The translations under genes were made by a program, and so were the position numbers. A DNA stretch of 17,033 nt from Candidatus Hydrogenedentota bacterium (lineage in GTDB: Bacteria > Hydrogenedentota > Hydrogenedentia > Hydrogenedentales > SLHB01), in assembly GCA_013349485.1 (NCBI GenBank), contig DUZM01000034.1:1-17033 (forward strand). The letters are read 5' to 3'. Below are positions 7,430-13,942 of this stretch, piece by piece (the first letter of the stretch is position 1; every line of letters starts with the position of its first letter). Under the pieces are notes generated by a model. It searched no databases. It was not told the DNA's origin and saw only the letters and a program-made list of their open reading frames with translations.

Positions 7430-7516
7430 TGTCATTCCCAATTTGATTGGGAATCTGGATCCTCGTTTGTCGGCGCGTGTGGGGGCGCGGAGATTCCCGC
7501 CTGCGCGGGAATGACA
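7430..7516. repeat. REP-like / MITE-like palindromic element
   Basis: This 87-base element has TGTCATTCCC (7430-7439) and GGGAATGACA (7507-7516) as terminal inverted repeats. Inside are two perfect hairpins: ATTCCCAAT/ATTGGGAAT with loop TTG (7434-7454) and ATTCCCGC/GCGGGAAT with loop CTGC (7493-7512). The ATTCCCGC..GCGGGAATGAC type of palindrome is known as a widespread intergenic repeat in many bacterial genomes and gives the familiar spurious peptide SFPRRRESP. Confidence 0.85.
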
Positions 7517-7550
7517 AAGATGGTATGCAGCACTCCCGGCGATGTTGCGG

Positions 7551-7575
7551 GAGATTCCTCCCTGGGCGGGAACAA
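7551..7575 (+). repeat. Degraded half copy of the REP-like element
   Basis: This 25-base stretch aligns with the right hairpin of the REP-like element (7490-7514) at 20 of 25 positions, keeping GAGATTCC and GCGGGAA. It looks like a decayed neighbouring unit of a REP cluster. Confidence 0.5.
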
Positions 7576-8104
7576 GAAATCCAGGATGCGGCCTTGCGCC
7601 ACAGATCCAGACCCCCGTCTCCGTTAACGCGCTCGTCTCGAGCACACCTGCACTTTGCGTTGGCCCCTGCTTTCCGGCGTTCCGCCCAGACGCCACGGGC
7701 TCGCCGATCAAGCGCCCTCGCACGCCGGGTCCCCGCCGTGAACCCTTACGATGTGGGCGCACCCGACCATGTGCCCTTACTTATATAGGCTCTTTGTTGC
7801 ACTCCGGCGTTGGGAACAGGGATGGTCCACGCGCTCGTCGTCCTGACGCGGGACCAGTTGGGCAAGTGTTTGTTTTGGGAGACAAGGGGTATTGAGTTCG
7901 CAATGTGCATGGAATTGCGCTGATTGCGCATATTGGAATGAGCGAACGGGCAAGGACGGCGGGAAAATGAAGACCTAGCATGGGAAATGGGGCATCGAAG
8001 ATTGGGGAGAGGTTGAGCCACGGATTGCGCAGATGACGCGGATTCTGCTTGGCGGTGTTTCTGAACCGCGAAAGTAGCCAAGAGCAGCAAGAAGGTTGTC
8101 CGTC

Positions 8105-8121
8105 GCCCGCCTTCGGCGGGC
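8105..8121. repeat. Perfect GC hairpin (GCCCGCC TTC GGCGGGC)
   Basis: A 7-base perfect stem with a 3-base loop. About 25 bases later lies a second near-palindrome, GCCCGGGGT (about 8147-8155) opposite ACCCGGGGC (about 8167-8176), with one mismatch. There is no adjacent gene or T-tract; the pair appears to be repeat-derived. Confidence 0.5.
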
Positions 8122-8198
8122 TGTTGTGTGTGGGGGTTGCGCTTGCCCGGGGTTCCGCTTCGCTCCACCCGGGGCTTTACGCCGCCATCCCTTCCAGG

Positions 8199-8236
8199 GA
8201 TTCTGGATGGTCGAGGGTGTTCGAGTGTGTTGGAGG
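8199..8236 (+). repeat. Direct repeat unit A (GATTCTGGATGGTCGAGGGTG...GGAGG)
   Basis: This unit is repeated 74 bases downstream at 8273-8309 with a small indel and few substitutions, sharing GGATGGTCGAGGGTG, CGAGTGT and TTGGAGG. It is noncoding and within the repeat-rich region. Confidence 0.65.
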
Positions 8237-8272
8237 TTGTTGTGGTGTGAGGCAGTAGCCGAGGAAGTGGCC

Positions 8273-8309
8273 GATTCCGGATGGTCGAGGGTGGCGAGTG
8301 TCTTGGAGG
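8273..8309 (+). repeat. Direct repeat unit B
   Basis: Second copy of the 8199-8236 unit, one base shorter. The two copies sit directly before the second dispersed palindromic repeat at 8330. Confidence 0.65.
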
Positions 8310-8329
8310 GCCAGACTCCACTAGGTCCG

Positions 8330-8367
8330 GGTGGCACGGTCAAACTGGTTTGGCCGTGTCTTTGTGA
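8330..8367 (+). repeat. Dispersed palindromic repeat, copy 2
   Basis: Second copy of the 7351-7388 element (GGTGGCACGGTCAAACTGGT...), with the more symmetrical palindrome CACGG..AAAC TG GTTT..CCGTG. It is followed 24 bases later by a perfect hairpin, ACGGCTC/GAGCCGT (8391-8397 with 8403-8409). Confidence 0.7.
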
Positions 8368-8417
8368 AAACGAGGACGCGAAAACCAGGGACGGCTCTCC
8401 ATGAGCCGTTCAGGCTC

Positions 8418-8446
8418 CCTCATAAGCGATGAAAATGAGGCTTTTT
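8418..8446 (+). terminator. Orphan terminator-like hairpin with T-tract
   Basis: CCTCAT (8418-8423) pairs perfectly with ATGAGG (8435-8440) around an 11-base loop and is followed by CTTTTT. Two upstream stems compete for the same strand: 8391-8397 with 8403-8409, and GAGCC 8403-8407 with GGCTC 8413-8417. No plus-strand gene lies upstream, so either an unannotated small RNA ends here or this is chance within repeats. Confidence 0.4.
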
Positions 8447-8859
8447 ATGGTTTCGCGCGGGGGTATAGGATCTATTTTCAAGGCAGACCCAAGAACCAGG
8501 GCAGCCCCGTCTTTGCTCGGGGACTCGTTCCGCTTGCGTCACCCTCGCTTTCGTGTTGCAGCCTCCCGCCACATCTGCTTGTGCAGGCTTATGATACTGC
8601 AAATGCCGGTGGTTTGCGAGCGTTTTGATGAGCGGGCCTGCGTCAGATTCTGGGGTTTTCATGCGGCGCGCTGTTCCCAGAAGTCTTCTTCTCGGACAAA
8701 TTGATGTGGGTGTTCGTCAAATGGTACCCTTGGTTTGCATCTTTGATTTGAGGGCTGCGGACTTTCTGTGAATTGAGGCGAGTGATCTTGCCGGTCGTGA
8801 AGATTGTGCGGCGGAAACGGCCGGACGCTCTGTAATACGTCGTGAAGGAGGACGGAACG

Positions 8860-9963
8860 ATGGCGCGGATCGATTTTGGCGGAGTCAAGGAGGAAGTGGT
8901 TACTCGGAAGGAGTTTACGCTTGCGAAGGCGCGGCGGGTGTTGAAAGACGAGACGATTGCGGTGATTGGGTACGGGGTGCAGGGTCCGGCGCAGGGGCTG
9001 AACCTTCGAGACAATGGGTTCAATGTAATCGTCGGTCAAGCGAAAGCGTTCAAGGCCGATTGGGATCGTGCGGTCAAGGACGGTTGGAAGCCCGGCAAGA
9101 CGCTGTTTGACATTGACGAGGCGGCGGAACGGGGCACGATCGTGAAGATGCTTGTTTCGGACGCGGCGCAACGGGCGATCTGGCCTCGGATCAAGAAGCG
9201 GTTGAAGGCGGGCGACGCGCTGTATTTCTCGCACGGTTTTTCGATCGTCTACAAGGAACAGACGAAGGTAATTCCTCCGGATTTCGTGGACGTTATTATG
9301 GTTGCGCCGAAGGGCTCGGGGACGTCGGTGCGGCGGAATTTCCTTTCGGGTGCGGGGATCAACTCGAGTTATGCGGTCGGCCAGGACTATACGGGCCGTG
9401 CCAAGGAGCGTTGTCTTGCACTGGGCATCGGGGTGGGCTCGGGCTACCTTTTCCGGACGACGTTCGAGCAGGAGGTGTACAGCGACCTGACGGGGGAACG
9501 GGGCGTGCTGATGGGCGCCCTGGCCGGGGTCATGGAAGCGCAGTACGAGGTCCTGCGCATGAACGGGCACAGTCCGAGCGAGGCGTTCAACGAGACGGTC
9601 GAGGAACTCACGCAGAGCCTGATCCGGCTGGTCGATGAGAACGGCATGGACTGGATGTATGCGAATTGTTCCGCGACGGCCCAGCGCGGGGCCTTGGACT
9701 GGAAACCGAAGTTCAAGAAGGCCGTGCTGCCGCTGTTCAAGGAGTTGTACCGCTCGGTCAAGTCGGGCAAGGAGACCCGGCGCGTCCTTAACGTATGCGG
9801 CAAAAAGGATTACAAACAGCGCTTGGCCAAGGAACTCGGCGCGTTGGGTGGGTCTGAGATGTGGCGGGCCGGCCAGGCGGTGCGGTCGCTTCGCCCCAAA
9901 GAAAAGGCCAAGGCCATCACTAAGACCACGAAAGGTGTCGCGGGACGCAAGACGGGTTCATAA
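8860..9963 (+). CDS. ilvC: Ketol-acid reductoisomerase (class I, NADH preference predicted)
   Basis: The 367-residue enzyme of valine/isoleucine synthesis converts acetolactate or acetohydroxybutyrate to the dihydroxy acid using NAD(P)H and magnesium. The Rossmann motif is G-Y-G-x-Q-G (37-42). Catalytic groups match the family: His125 (FSHGF), Lys151 (APKGSG), Asp209 and Glu213 (SDLTGE), Glu226 and Glu230, and Ser271 (CSATAQRG). The region before Trp68 is AKAFKADW, with Asp67 where NADPH-type enzymes usually have Ser. The Lys-rich tail (345-367) looks like a variable extension. Start ATG 8860 has a strong AAGGAGG 8 bases upstream. It resembles the Bacteroidetes-like subgroup. It stands alone, without ilvB/N/D nearby, next to the repeat-rich region. 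Confidence 0.95.
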   Translation: MARIDFGGVKEEVVTRKEFTLAKARRVLKDETIAVIGYGVQGPAQGLNLRDNGFNVIVGQAKAFKADWDRAVKDGWKPGKTLFDIDEAAERGTIVKMLVSDAAQRAIWPRIKKRLKAGDALYFSHGFSIVYKEQTKVIPPDFVDVIMVAPKGSGTSVRRNFLSGAGINSSYAVGQDYTGRAKERCLALGIGVGSGYLFRTTFEQEVYSDLTGERGVLMGALAGVMEAQYEVLRMNGHSPSEAFNETVEELTQSLIRLVDENGMDWMYANCSATAQRGALDWKPKFKKAVLPLFKELYRSVKSGKETRRVLNVCGKKDYKQRLAKELGALGGSEMWRAGQAVRSLRPKEKAKAITKTTKGVAGRKTGS

Positions 9964-10024
9964 CGGAGCGCGCCGGCAGACAACCGGGGCCGCGCGGCCT
10001 GTGGTTTGCCTCGTTGCGGCGCAG

Positions 10025-10056
10025 TTCGGGCGTGTCCGCTGATGCCCGAGTCTTTT
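10025..10056 (+). terminator. Candidate intrinsic terminator of ilvC
   Basis: TCGGGC (10026-10031) pairs with GCCCGA (10044-10049), extended by a T-G wobble, with a 12-base loop, followed by TCTTTT (10051-10056). A second GC-rich palindrome, GGCCGCGCGGCC, lies about 30 bases upstream. The position, 60-90 bases after the ilvC stop and before rsmI, fits. Confidence 0.45.
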
Positions 10057-10111
10057 GTGCGGAATCCGGTTTATTTAACTGATTTTCTTGACCCGAAGCT
10101 TGAGAACGCGT

Positions 10112-10840
10112 ATGGGCACCTCCGAATCGGGCATTCTGTTTATAGTGGCGACGCCGATCGGAAACCTCGAGGACGTTTCGCTCCGGGCGATTCGGGTGTT
10201 GGGCGAGGTGGATGTTCTTGCCTGCGAAGACACGCGTCATACCCGGCGATTGCTCGATCGGCACGGCATCATAAGTCCGAAGGCCCTACTTTCGTACCAT
10301 GAGCATAACGAGTCACGGGCGGGTAAACGGATAATGGATTTGCTGCGCCGGGGGCGTTCCGTGGCGGTATGCAGCGACAGCGGCATCCCCGGCATAAGCG
10401 ATCCGGGCTACCGGCTTGTTTCGGCGTGCCGGGAACGCGGCATCCGCGTCGAGGTCCTACCCGGGGCCTCGGCCGTCGCCACCGCGCTGGTCGCGTCCGG
10501 GCTGCCCACGTCGAGCTACACCTTCAAGGGATTTGCGCCGCGCAAGCCGGGGCCGCGCAAACGGTTTCTCGAGACGGATCGACAGCTTCCCCACACGCTG
10601 GTCTTTTTTGAGTCGCCCTATCGGCTGGGCAAGTTTCTACAAGATGCGCTCGACGTGTTGGGGAACCGTGTTGCCGCGGTGTGCATCGAGTTGACCAAGA
10701 AGTTCGAGTCCGTCCAGCGCGGTTATCTCGAGGAACTTGTCGCCCGGTTTTGTGACGAGCGCGTCCGCGGCGAGGTAACGGTCGTGATAGCCGGCAACCA
10801 CCCGAAGTTTCGGGGAAAACCCGCAGTTCCAGATACGTGA
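10112..10840 (+). CDS. rsmI: 16S rRNA (cytidine-1402 2'-O)-methyltransferase
   Basis: The 242-residue tetrapyrrole-methylase-fold protein uses SAM to 2'-O-methylate C1402 of 16S rRNA in the decoding centre. The family's defining blocks are all visible: LFIVATPIGNLEDVSLRA (9-26), ACEDTRHTRRLL (37-48), SYHEHNE (61-67), CSDSGIPGISDPGYRLV (87-103; usually SDAGTPGISDPG) and VLPGASAVATAL (115-126). A later FFESPYRL (165-172) and ELTKKFE (193-199) complete the fold. I choose ATG 10112; a TTG eight codons earlier (10088) is in frame, but the upstream residues are atypical. The ribosome site is weak. It is probably its own unit after the ilvC terminator. Confidence 0.95.
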   Translation: MGTSESGILFIVATPIGNLEDVSLRAIRVLGEVDVLACEDTRHTRRLLDRHGIISPKALLSYHEHNESRAGKRIMDLLRRGRSVAVCSDSGIPGISDPGYRLVSACRERGIRVEVLPGASAVATALVASGLPTSSYTFKGFAPRKPGPRKRFLETDRQLPHTLVFFESPYRLGKFLQDALDVLGNRVAAVCIELTKKFESVQRGYLEELVARFCDERVRGEVTVVIAGNHPKFRGKPAVPDT

Positions 10841-10937
10841 CGTGAGTGCTGAGGTCCCCGGCGTGGCAATCCGCGCGGGGCGGCCCGCATTCGGAATGCC
10901 TCAATCCCCGGCCAAGGATGTGCGGAACAAACGCACG

Positions 10938-10956
10938 GACGCAAGCGAGCCACGTT
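10938..10956 (+). repeat. Dispersed 19-mer, copy 2
   Basis: GACGCAAGCGAGCCACGTT, an 18/19 match to 7152-7170; both copies are intergenic and in the same orientation. Confidence 0.45.
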
Positions 10957-11048
10957 TTCAGTGAGCACGCCGCGCCCGCGATATTGCTAGCGGCGCGCGG
11001 GGCGCGCGTGCGACTTCCTCGCCCCGCGATTAGGGGAGAACAAAACGC

Positions 11049-11077
11049 TTGTATGTATGGGACTCACGGGGTAAAAT
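11049..11077 (+). promoter_or_regulatory. Predicted promoter of the GntR-type regulator
   Basis: TTGTAT (11049-11054) and TAAAAT (11072-11077) are spaced by 17 bases; the -10 matches 5/6 and the -35 3/6. It would give a leader of about 70 bases before ATG 11157. Confidence 0.5.
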
Positions 11078-11156
11078 AATGCAAGAGTCGTGCGTGACTA
11101 TCGCGCAAACTACTCGGATGGGGCACCTGGAGAAGCAGCCAAAGGGAGATAGACGG

Positions 11157-11564
11157 ATGGAGAGGGAACTCAGTTTCTCGGTAAATTTAGACAGTCCTAT
11201 TGCGGTCTACGTTCAGATCGAGAACCAGATTCAGTTCGCCGTTGCCGCCGGTCGGCTTAAGGCGGGGGACATATTGCCTTCGGTGCGCGACATGTCTGCC
11301 GCCGTCAACGTCAATCCGAACACGGTCACAAAGGCCTATCGCGATCTCGAGTTGAGGGGAGTGGTCCGTATGCGGCGCGGCATCGGCGTAACGGTTTCCG
11401 ATAAAGGTCCGAAACTGTGCCGCGAAAAGACGCGCGCCATGGTTTGCGGCCGCGTAAATGAGAGCGTGGCGGAGTGTCTTGCGAGCGGGATGTCCCCGAG
11501 CGACGTCCGCAAACTGGTGTCTACGGCCATAGACTCGGGCCGTGGGCCGTATGAAGTGAGATAG
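11157..11564 (+). CDS. GntR-family transcriptional regulator, YtrA subfamily
   Basis: The 135-residue protein has an N-terminal winged helix (about 14-82) with the family sequence VYVQIENQIQFAVAAGRL (18-34), LPSVRDMSA (40-48) and NPNTVTKAYRDLELRGVV (53-70), where the recognition helix lies. The short helical C-terminus (about 85-130, ending SPSDVRKLVSTAID) is the dimerisation region of the YtrA type rather than a FadR, HutC or MocR effector domain. Start ATG 11157 has GGGAGA about 7 bases upstream. YtrA regulators usually sit in an operon with ABC-transporter genes and repress it; here no such gene follows, and the next gene (pcm) is convergent. The ligand and targets are unknown; autoregulation at 11049-11077 is plausible. 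Confidence 0.9.
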   Translation: MERELSFSVNLDSPIAVYVQIENQIQFAVAAGRLKAGDILPSVRDMSAAVNVNPNTVTKAYRDLELRGVVRMRRGIGVTVSDKGPKLCREKTRAMVCGRVNESVAECLASGMSPSDVRKLVSTAIDSGRGPYEVR

Positions 11565-11609
11565 CCGCACCTATTTGCGGGAGCGATGGGTCAAGCCGCC
11601 CCGCCGAAA

Positions 11610-11632
11610 CGTTCTCGATACGCTCGGGAACG
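11610..11632. terminator. Hairpin between convergent regulator and pcm
   Basis: CGTTCTCGA (11610-11618) pairs with TCGGGAACG (11624-11632), nine pairs including one wobble, with a 5-base loop. It lies 46 bases after the regulator stop and 34 bases after the pcm stop on the other strand. No T-tract is present; a shared terminator is possible. Confidence 0.35.
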
Positions 11633-11665
11633 GTCATAGAACCATGCGGGTTACTTGGTGCCGGG

Positions 11666-12316
11666 TCATTCTTCCCACCCTTCTTTTCCCAGCAAGGGCA
11701 CGAACACGCAACGGATGTCGTGATGCTCTTCGAAGTCATCCCCTTTTCGGACCAGTCTGGTGAGCGATTGGAACCCTCGAGCGCCGGTGGGGCAGACAAG
11801 CCGTCCGCCTGGCGCCAGTTGCGCCTTCAGTGAGGGGGGCACCCTGGGCGCGGCAGCGGTGACGATGATGGCGTCGAACGGGGCACCACTCGGGTATCCC
11901 AACGATCCATCGCCGGTCACGACCGTGACGTTCGCGTAACCGAGTTCCACCAAGCGCTCGCTCGCGCGCTCGGCGAGCGTTTCCTGGCGCTCTATGGTGA
12001 TGACCTCGGCTGCCAGGACGGCAAGAACGGCGGCCTGGTATGCCGAGCCGGTCCCGACTTCCAGCACCCGGTCCGTGACCCTGAGTTCAAGCAACTGGGT
12101 CATGAGGGCAACAATGTAAGGCTGCGATATGGTCTGGCCGCAGCCGATGTTCAGGGGTCGGTCTTCATAGGCGTGTGGCTGAAGCTCGGCCGGGACGAAC
12201 CGGTGTCGCGGGATTTCTCTCAAGGCGTGCAGTACACGGGGGTCGTGTACGCCGCGGGCGATGATTTGCGATTCGACCATGCGCGCTCGTTGTCGAGTGT
12301 ATTGGTCACCGCTCAT
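11666..12316 (-). CDS. pcm: Protein-L-isoaspartate O-methyltransferase
   Basis: The 216-residue SAM-dependent enzyme methylates L-isoaspartyl residues in aged proteins to start their repair. Family features: the N-terminal MVESQIIARGVHDPRVL (13-29), the PCMT signature GQTISQPYIVALM (60-72) and the SAM-binding loop VLEVGTGSAYQAAVLA (84-99), followed by the acidic strand end ITIER (106-110) and GDGSLGYP (135-142). Start ATG 12316 has GGAGGAAG about 9 bases upstream. It is the last gene of the five-gene minus-strand operon, 83 bases after yggT. The length is usual for bacterial Pcm. No odd residues. Confidence 0.96.
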   Translation of the reverse strand: MSGDQYTRQRARMVESQIIARGVHDPRVLHALREIPRHRFVPAELQPHAYEDRPLNIGCGQTISQPYIVALMTQLLELRVTDRVLEVGTGSAYQAAVLAVLAAEVITIERQETLAERASERLVELGYANVTVVTGDGSLGYPSGAPFDAIIVTAAAPRVPPSLKAQLAPGGRLVCPTGARGFQSLTRLVRKGDDFEEHHDIRCVFVPLLGKEGWEE

Positions 12317-12385
12317 GGTCTATTGCTTCCTCCATCGCAGGGCCGCGCCCGCTTGGAAGGGGCGCATCATCGCGCGAGACGGGCG

Positions 12386-12399
12386 CGCCCCAAGGGGCG
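12386..12399 (-). other. Short perfect hairpin immediately after yggT stop
   Basis: CGCCCC/GGGGCG (12386-12391, 12394-12399) abuts the yggT stop codon on the minus strand and has no T-tract. It may stabilise the 3' end of the upstream mRNA or reduce read-through to pcm. Confidence 0.35.
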
Positions 12400-12687
12400 T
12401 CAAGGGAGTCCCACGAGGGCGTTTACGGACAGGATCCTGACCACCCACACAAGAAAGAGGGCTGCCGGAGGTCCAAAATCGATGGGGCCCATTGGCGGAA
12501 GGAGTCGCCGCAGGGCCTGGATCAGAGGGTCGGTAAGCCGGCAGATCCATCGCACCGGGCCGCTTCGGACGTCAACCTCGATCCATGTCCCCAGCCAACG
12601 CAGCAGAATCATTATCATATATAAGGTAAGGAGGTTTTGTACGGCCCGGGGCAACAGCCATTGCGCGTTTCCGAATTCGGCGCTCAT
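12400..12687 (-). CDS. YggT-family integral membrane protein
   Basis: The 95-residue protein has the YggT (CcmB3/YlmG) layout: a first membrane helix at about 14-33 (AVQNLLTLYMIMILLRWLG), a short loop, the conserved RLTDPLIQALRRLLPP (50-65), the G-P-I-D-F-G-P turn (67-73) and a second helix at about 74-92. Members are inner-membrane proteins associated with osmotic stress, cell division or photosystem/cytochrome assembly in different lineages; a precise function is not known here. Its ATG overlaps the thpR stop (ATGA at 12684-12687), so translation is probably coupled. Confidence 0.85.
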   Translation of the reverse strand: MSAEFGNAQWLLPRAVQNLLTLYMIMILLRWLGTWIEVDVRSGPVRWICRLTDPLIQALRRLLPPMGPIDFGPPAALFLVWVVRILSVNALVGLP

Positions 12688-13241
12688 CGAAACAGGAAAT
12701 CTTTCAAGCGTTTGTAGACAGGTCCGTTGGGCGTTAGTTTGCTCGAGAATAATGCCACACCCGTCACATCGAATTCACCTCCGCAGAAGCCGCTGTGTCG
12801 CGTTATCAGTTCGACCAAGGGGGCGATGTCGCGCGCTTCGCGGACCCGCGCCAGGGTAAGGTGCGCATTAAACCGCTTCTTTTCGGGGGCGAGGCCGATA
12901 GTCTGAGCCGCCGTTTCGGCGATGGCGTGCGCGGAGGACAGTCCGCCCTCACTGGGTCCTACACCGACCCAGACGACGCTGGGCCGTTTGAGATTGGGGA
13001 ATGCGCCCACACCCGCTACGCGGAGCCGAAAGCTTTCGTGACCCGCGTAGTGTTGGGTCAGGATTTCACTTAGGTGATCGGCGTCCTCGGGATCAATCTC
13101 GCCCAAGAAGCGTAGCGTCAAGTGGATGCGGTCAGCGGTCACCCACGATGCGCGGACGCCGGATTGCCGGAGCGCGGCGCCCAATGCGGCCAATTCGCGT
13201 CTGATAGGCTCGGGTAATTCGATAGCGATGAAGGTTCTCAT
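12684..13241 (-). CDS. thpR: RNA 2',3'-cyclic phosphodiesterase (2'-5' RNA ligase family)
   Basis: The 185-residue 2H phosphoesterase hydrolyses 2',3'-cyclic phosphate ends of RNA and can join 2'-5' ends in vitro. Both catalytic H-x-T-x motifs are present: His40-Leu-Thr-Leu (DRIHLTLRFLG) and His127-Leu-Thr-Leu (FNAHLTLARV). MRTFIAIELPE (1-11) is the usual N-terminus and sets the start at ATG 13241, with GGTGA 5 bases before it; the frame is open to 13292 but would overlap nnr and add atypical residues. The stop of nnr lies 5 bases upstream, and the thpR stop overlaps the yggT start. It is part of the M50-nnr-thpR-yggT-pcm operon. Confidence 0.95.
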   Translation of the reverse strand: MRTFIAIELPEPIRRELAALGAALRQSGVRASWVTADRIHLTLRFLGEIDPEDADHLSEILTQHYAGHESFRLRVAGVGAFPNLKRPSVVWVGVGPSEGGLSSAHAIAETAAQTIGLAPEKKRFNAHLTLARVREARDIAPLVELITRHSGFCGGEFDVTGVALFSSKLTPNGPVYKRLKDFLFR

Positions 13242-13246
13242 CGTTC

Positions 13247-13936
13247 TCACCGGGCTGGGTTCTGCCGTTGGGCTCGGGTCAGGCGGCCCCACGCCTCGTT
13301 ATCGGCGCAAGCGGCAGGAATCCCGATGTCGGCTACGACCAGACGGCCAACGAGCTCCCGGGCGGCCGGATTCTCGAACCCTTTCTTGGGAAACTGGAAC
13401 GTGACCGTTGTGTCGGCCTTGACGCAGCATCCGCACCGTTCGCCGGAATCCGTATCGAGCCCCGAGGGCAGATCGACGGCTATCGTATGCACCCTCGGCC
13501 AGGCTTCAATGGCGGCGCGGATAGGCCCGCGCACGTGGCCGCGCACGCCGGTGCCCAACAGTGCGTCGATAAGAACGGCGCAGTCTTCCAAGGCGGCCAC
13601 GGCGGCCTCGGCCTCGGCCTCGTCCGGCGCGCTCGTGAACCGTCCCCCCAGTCGCGTATAGACGTTCATGAAGGTTGCCGCGTCGCCCCGCACGTCTTCG
13701 TGATTGGCGACGAGCACGACGCGGGTTTCGTGGCCGGCCAGGAGCGCCAGCCTCGCGACGACAAAGCCGTCTCCGCCATTGTTGCCTCTGCCGCAGACGA
13801 CCCCGACGGGGCCTTTGTCTATCTCGCGAAACACTGCGGCGCCGGCATTGTTCATGAGGACGACCCCAGGGATGCCCAGATCCTCGATGCACCGTCTGTC
13901 CGCTTCGCGCATTTGTGCTGCAGTAAGGGTCTTCAT
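13247..13936 (-). CDS. nnr: NAD(P)H-hydrate epimerase (YjeF N-terminal domain only)
   Basis: The 229-residue protein matches the epimerase half of YjeF/Nnr, which interconverts R and S forms of damaged, hydrated NAD(P)H so that the S-specific dehydratase can repair it. Typical blocks: LTAAQMREADRRCIEDLGIP (4-23), VVCGRGNNGGDGFVVAR (46-62), LIDALLGTGVRG (122-133, Asp124) and VDLPSGLDTDSG (154-165). Fused bacterial Nnr proteins are about 500 residues; here the ADP-dependent dehydratase domain is absent and must be encoded elsewhere. Start ATG 13936 has AGGAG just upstream; the stop of the M50 gene lies inside that ribosome site. The final AQRQNPAR tail is not conserved. Confidence 0.94.
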   Translation of the reverse strand: MKTLTAAQMREADRRCIEDLGIPGVVLMNNAGAAVFREIDKGPVGVVCGRGNNGGDGFVVARLALLAGHETRVVLVANHEDVRGDAATFMNVYTRLGGRFTSAPDEAEAEAAVAALEDCAVLIDALLGTGVRGHVRGPIRAAIEAWPRVHTIAVDLPSGLDTDSGERCGCCVKADTTVTFQFPKKGFENPAARELVGRLVVADIGIPAACADNEAWGRLTRAQRQNPAR

Positions 13937-13942
13937 GGTCTC

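Larger units (their letters stand above)
7100..8859. other. Long gene-free, repeat-rich intergenic region
   Basis: Nearly 1.8 kb lie between the pta promoter and ilvC with no frame I recognise as a protein. The frames that are open encode repeat-derived peptides (for example PRRRESP) or low-complexity text. It holds a REP-like element and a degraded half copy, two dispersed copies of a palindromic 37-mer, an internal direct repeat pair, several hairpins, and short 9-10-base periodic tracts such as ATTGCGCTGATTGCGCAT (near 7914-7931) and CGGATTGCGCAGATGACGCGG (8022-8042). No tRNA or rRNA was seen. It resembles an accumulation site for small non-autonomous repeats. Confidence 0.65.
10841..11156. 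other. Intergenic region between rsmI and the GntR-type regulator
   Basis: The 316 bases have no recognisable gene. They hold a GC-rich inverted repeat (CGCGCC 10971-10976 with GGCGCG 10992-10997), the second copy of a 19-mer repeat, and the regulator's promoter near the right end. The open frame at 11049-11156 runs through that promoter, so it is leader rather than coding sequence. Confidence 0.55.

Noticed and set aside
7287..7517. 76-codon minus-strand frame starting MSFPRRRESP
   Set aside because: This is the well-known artefact translation of REP-like ATTCCCGC palindromes.
7100..8859. Search for tRNA genes or a CRISPR array in the gene desert
   Set aside because: No T-arm/anticodon arrangement and no regularly spaced identical repeats; the repeats present are irregular and palindromic.
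8659..9570. 303-codon minus-strand frame opposite ilvC, whose end reads HPHQFVREEDFWEQRAA
   Set aside because: Most of it is the ilvC antisense. The last 20 or so residues beyond ilvC look protein-like, but I could not link them to a family.
10088..10116. TTGACC and TATGGG spaced by 17 bases before rsmI
   Set aside because: The -10 match is poor and overlaps the rsmI start codon, so a promoter there would leave no leader.
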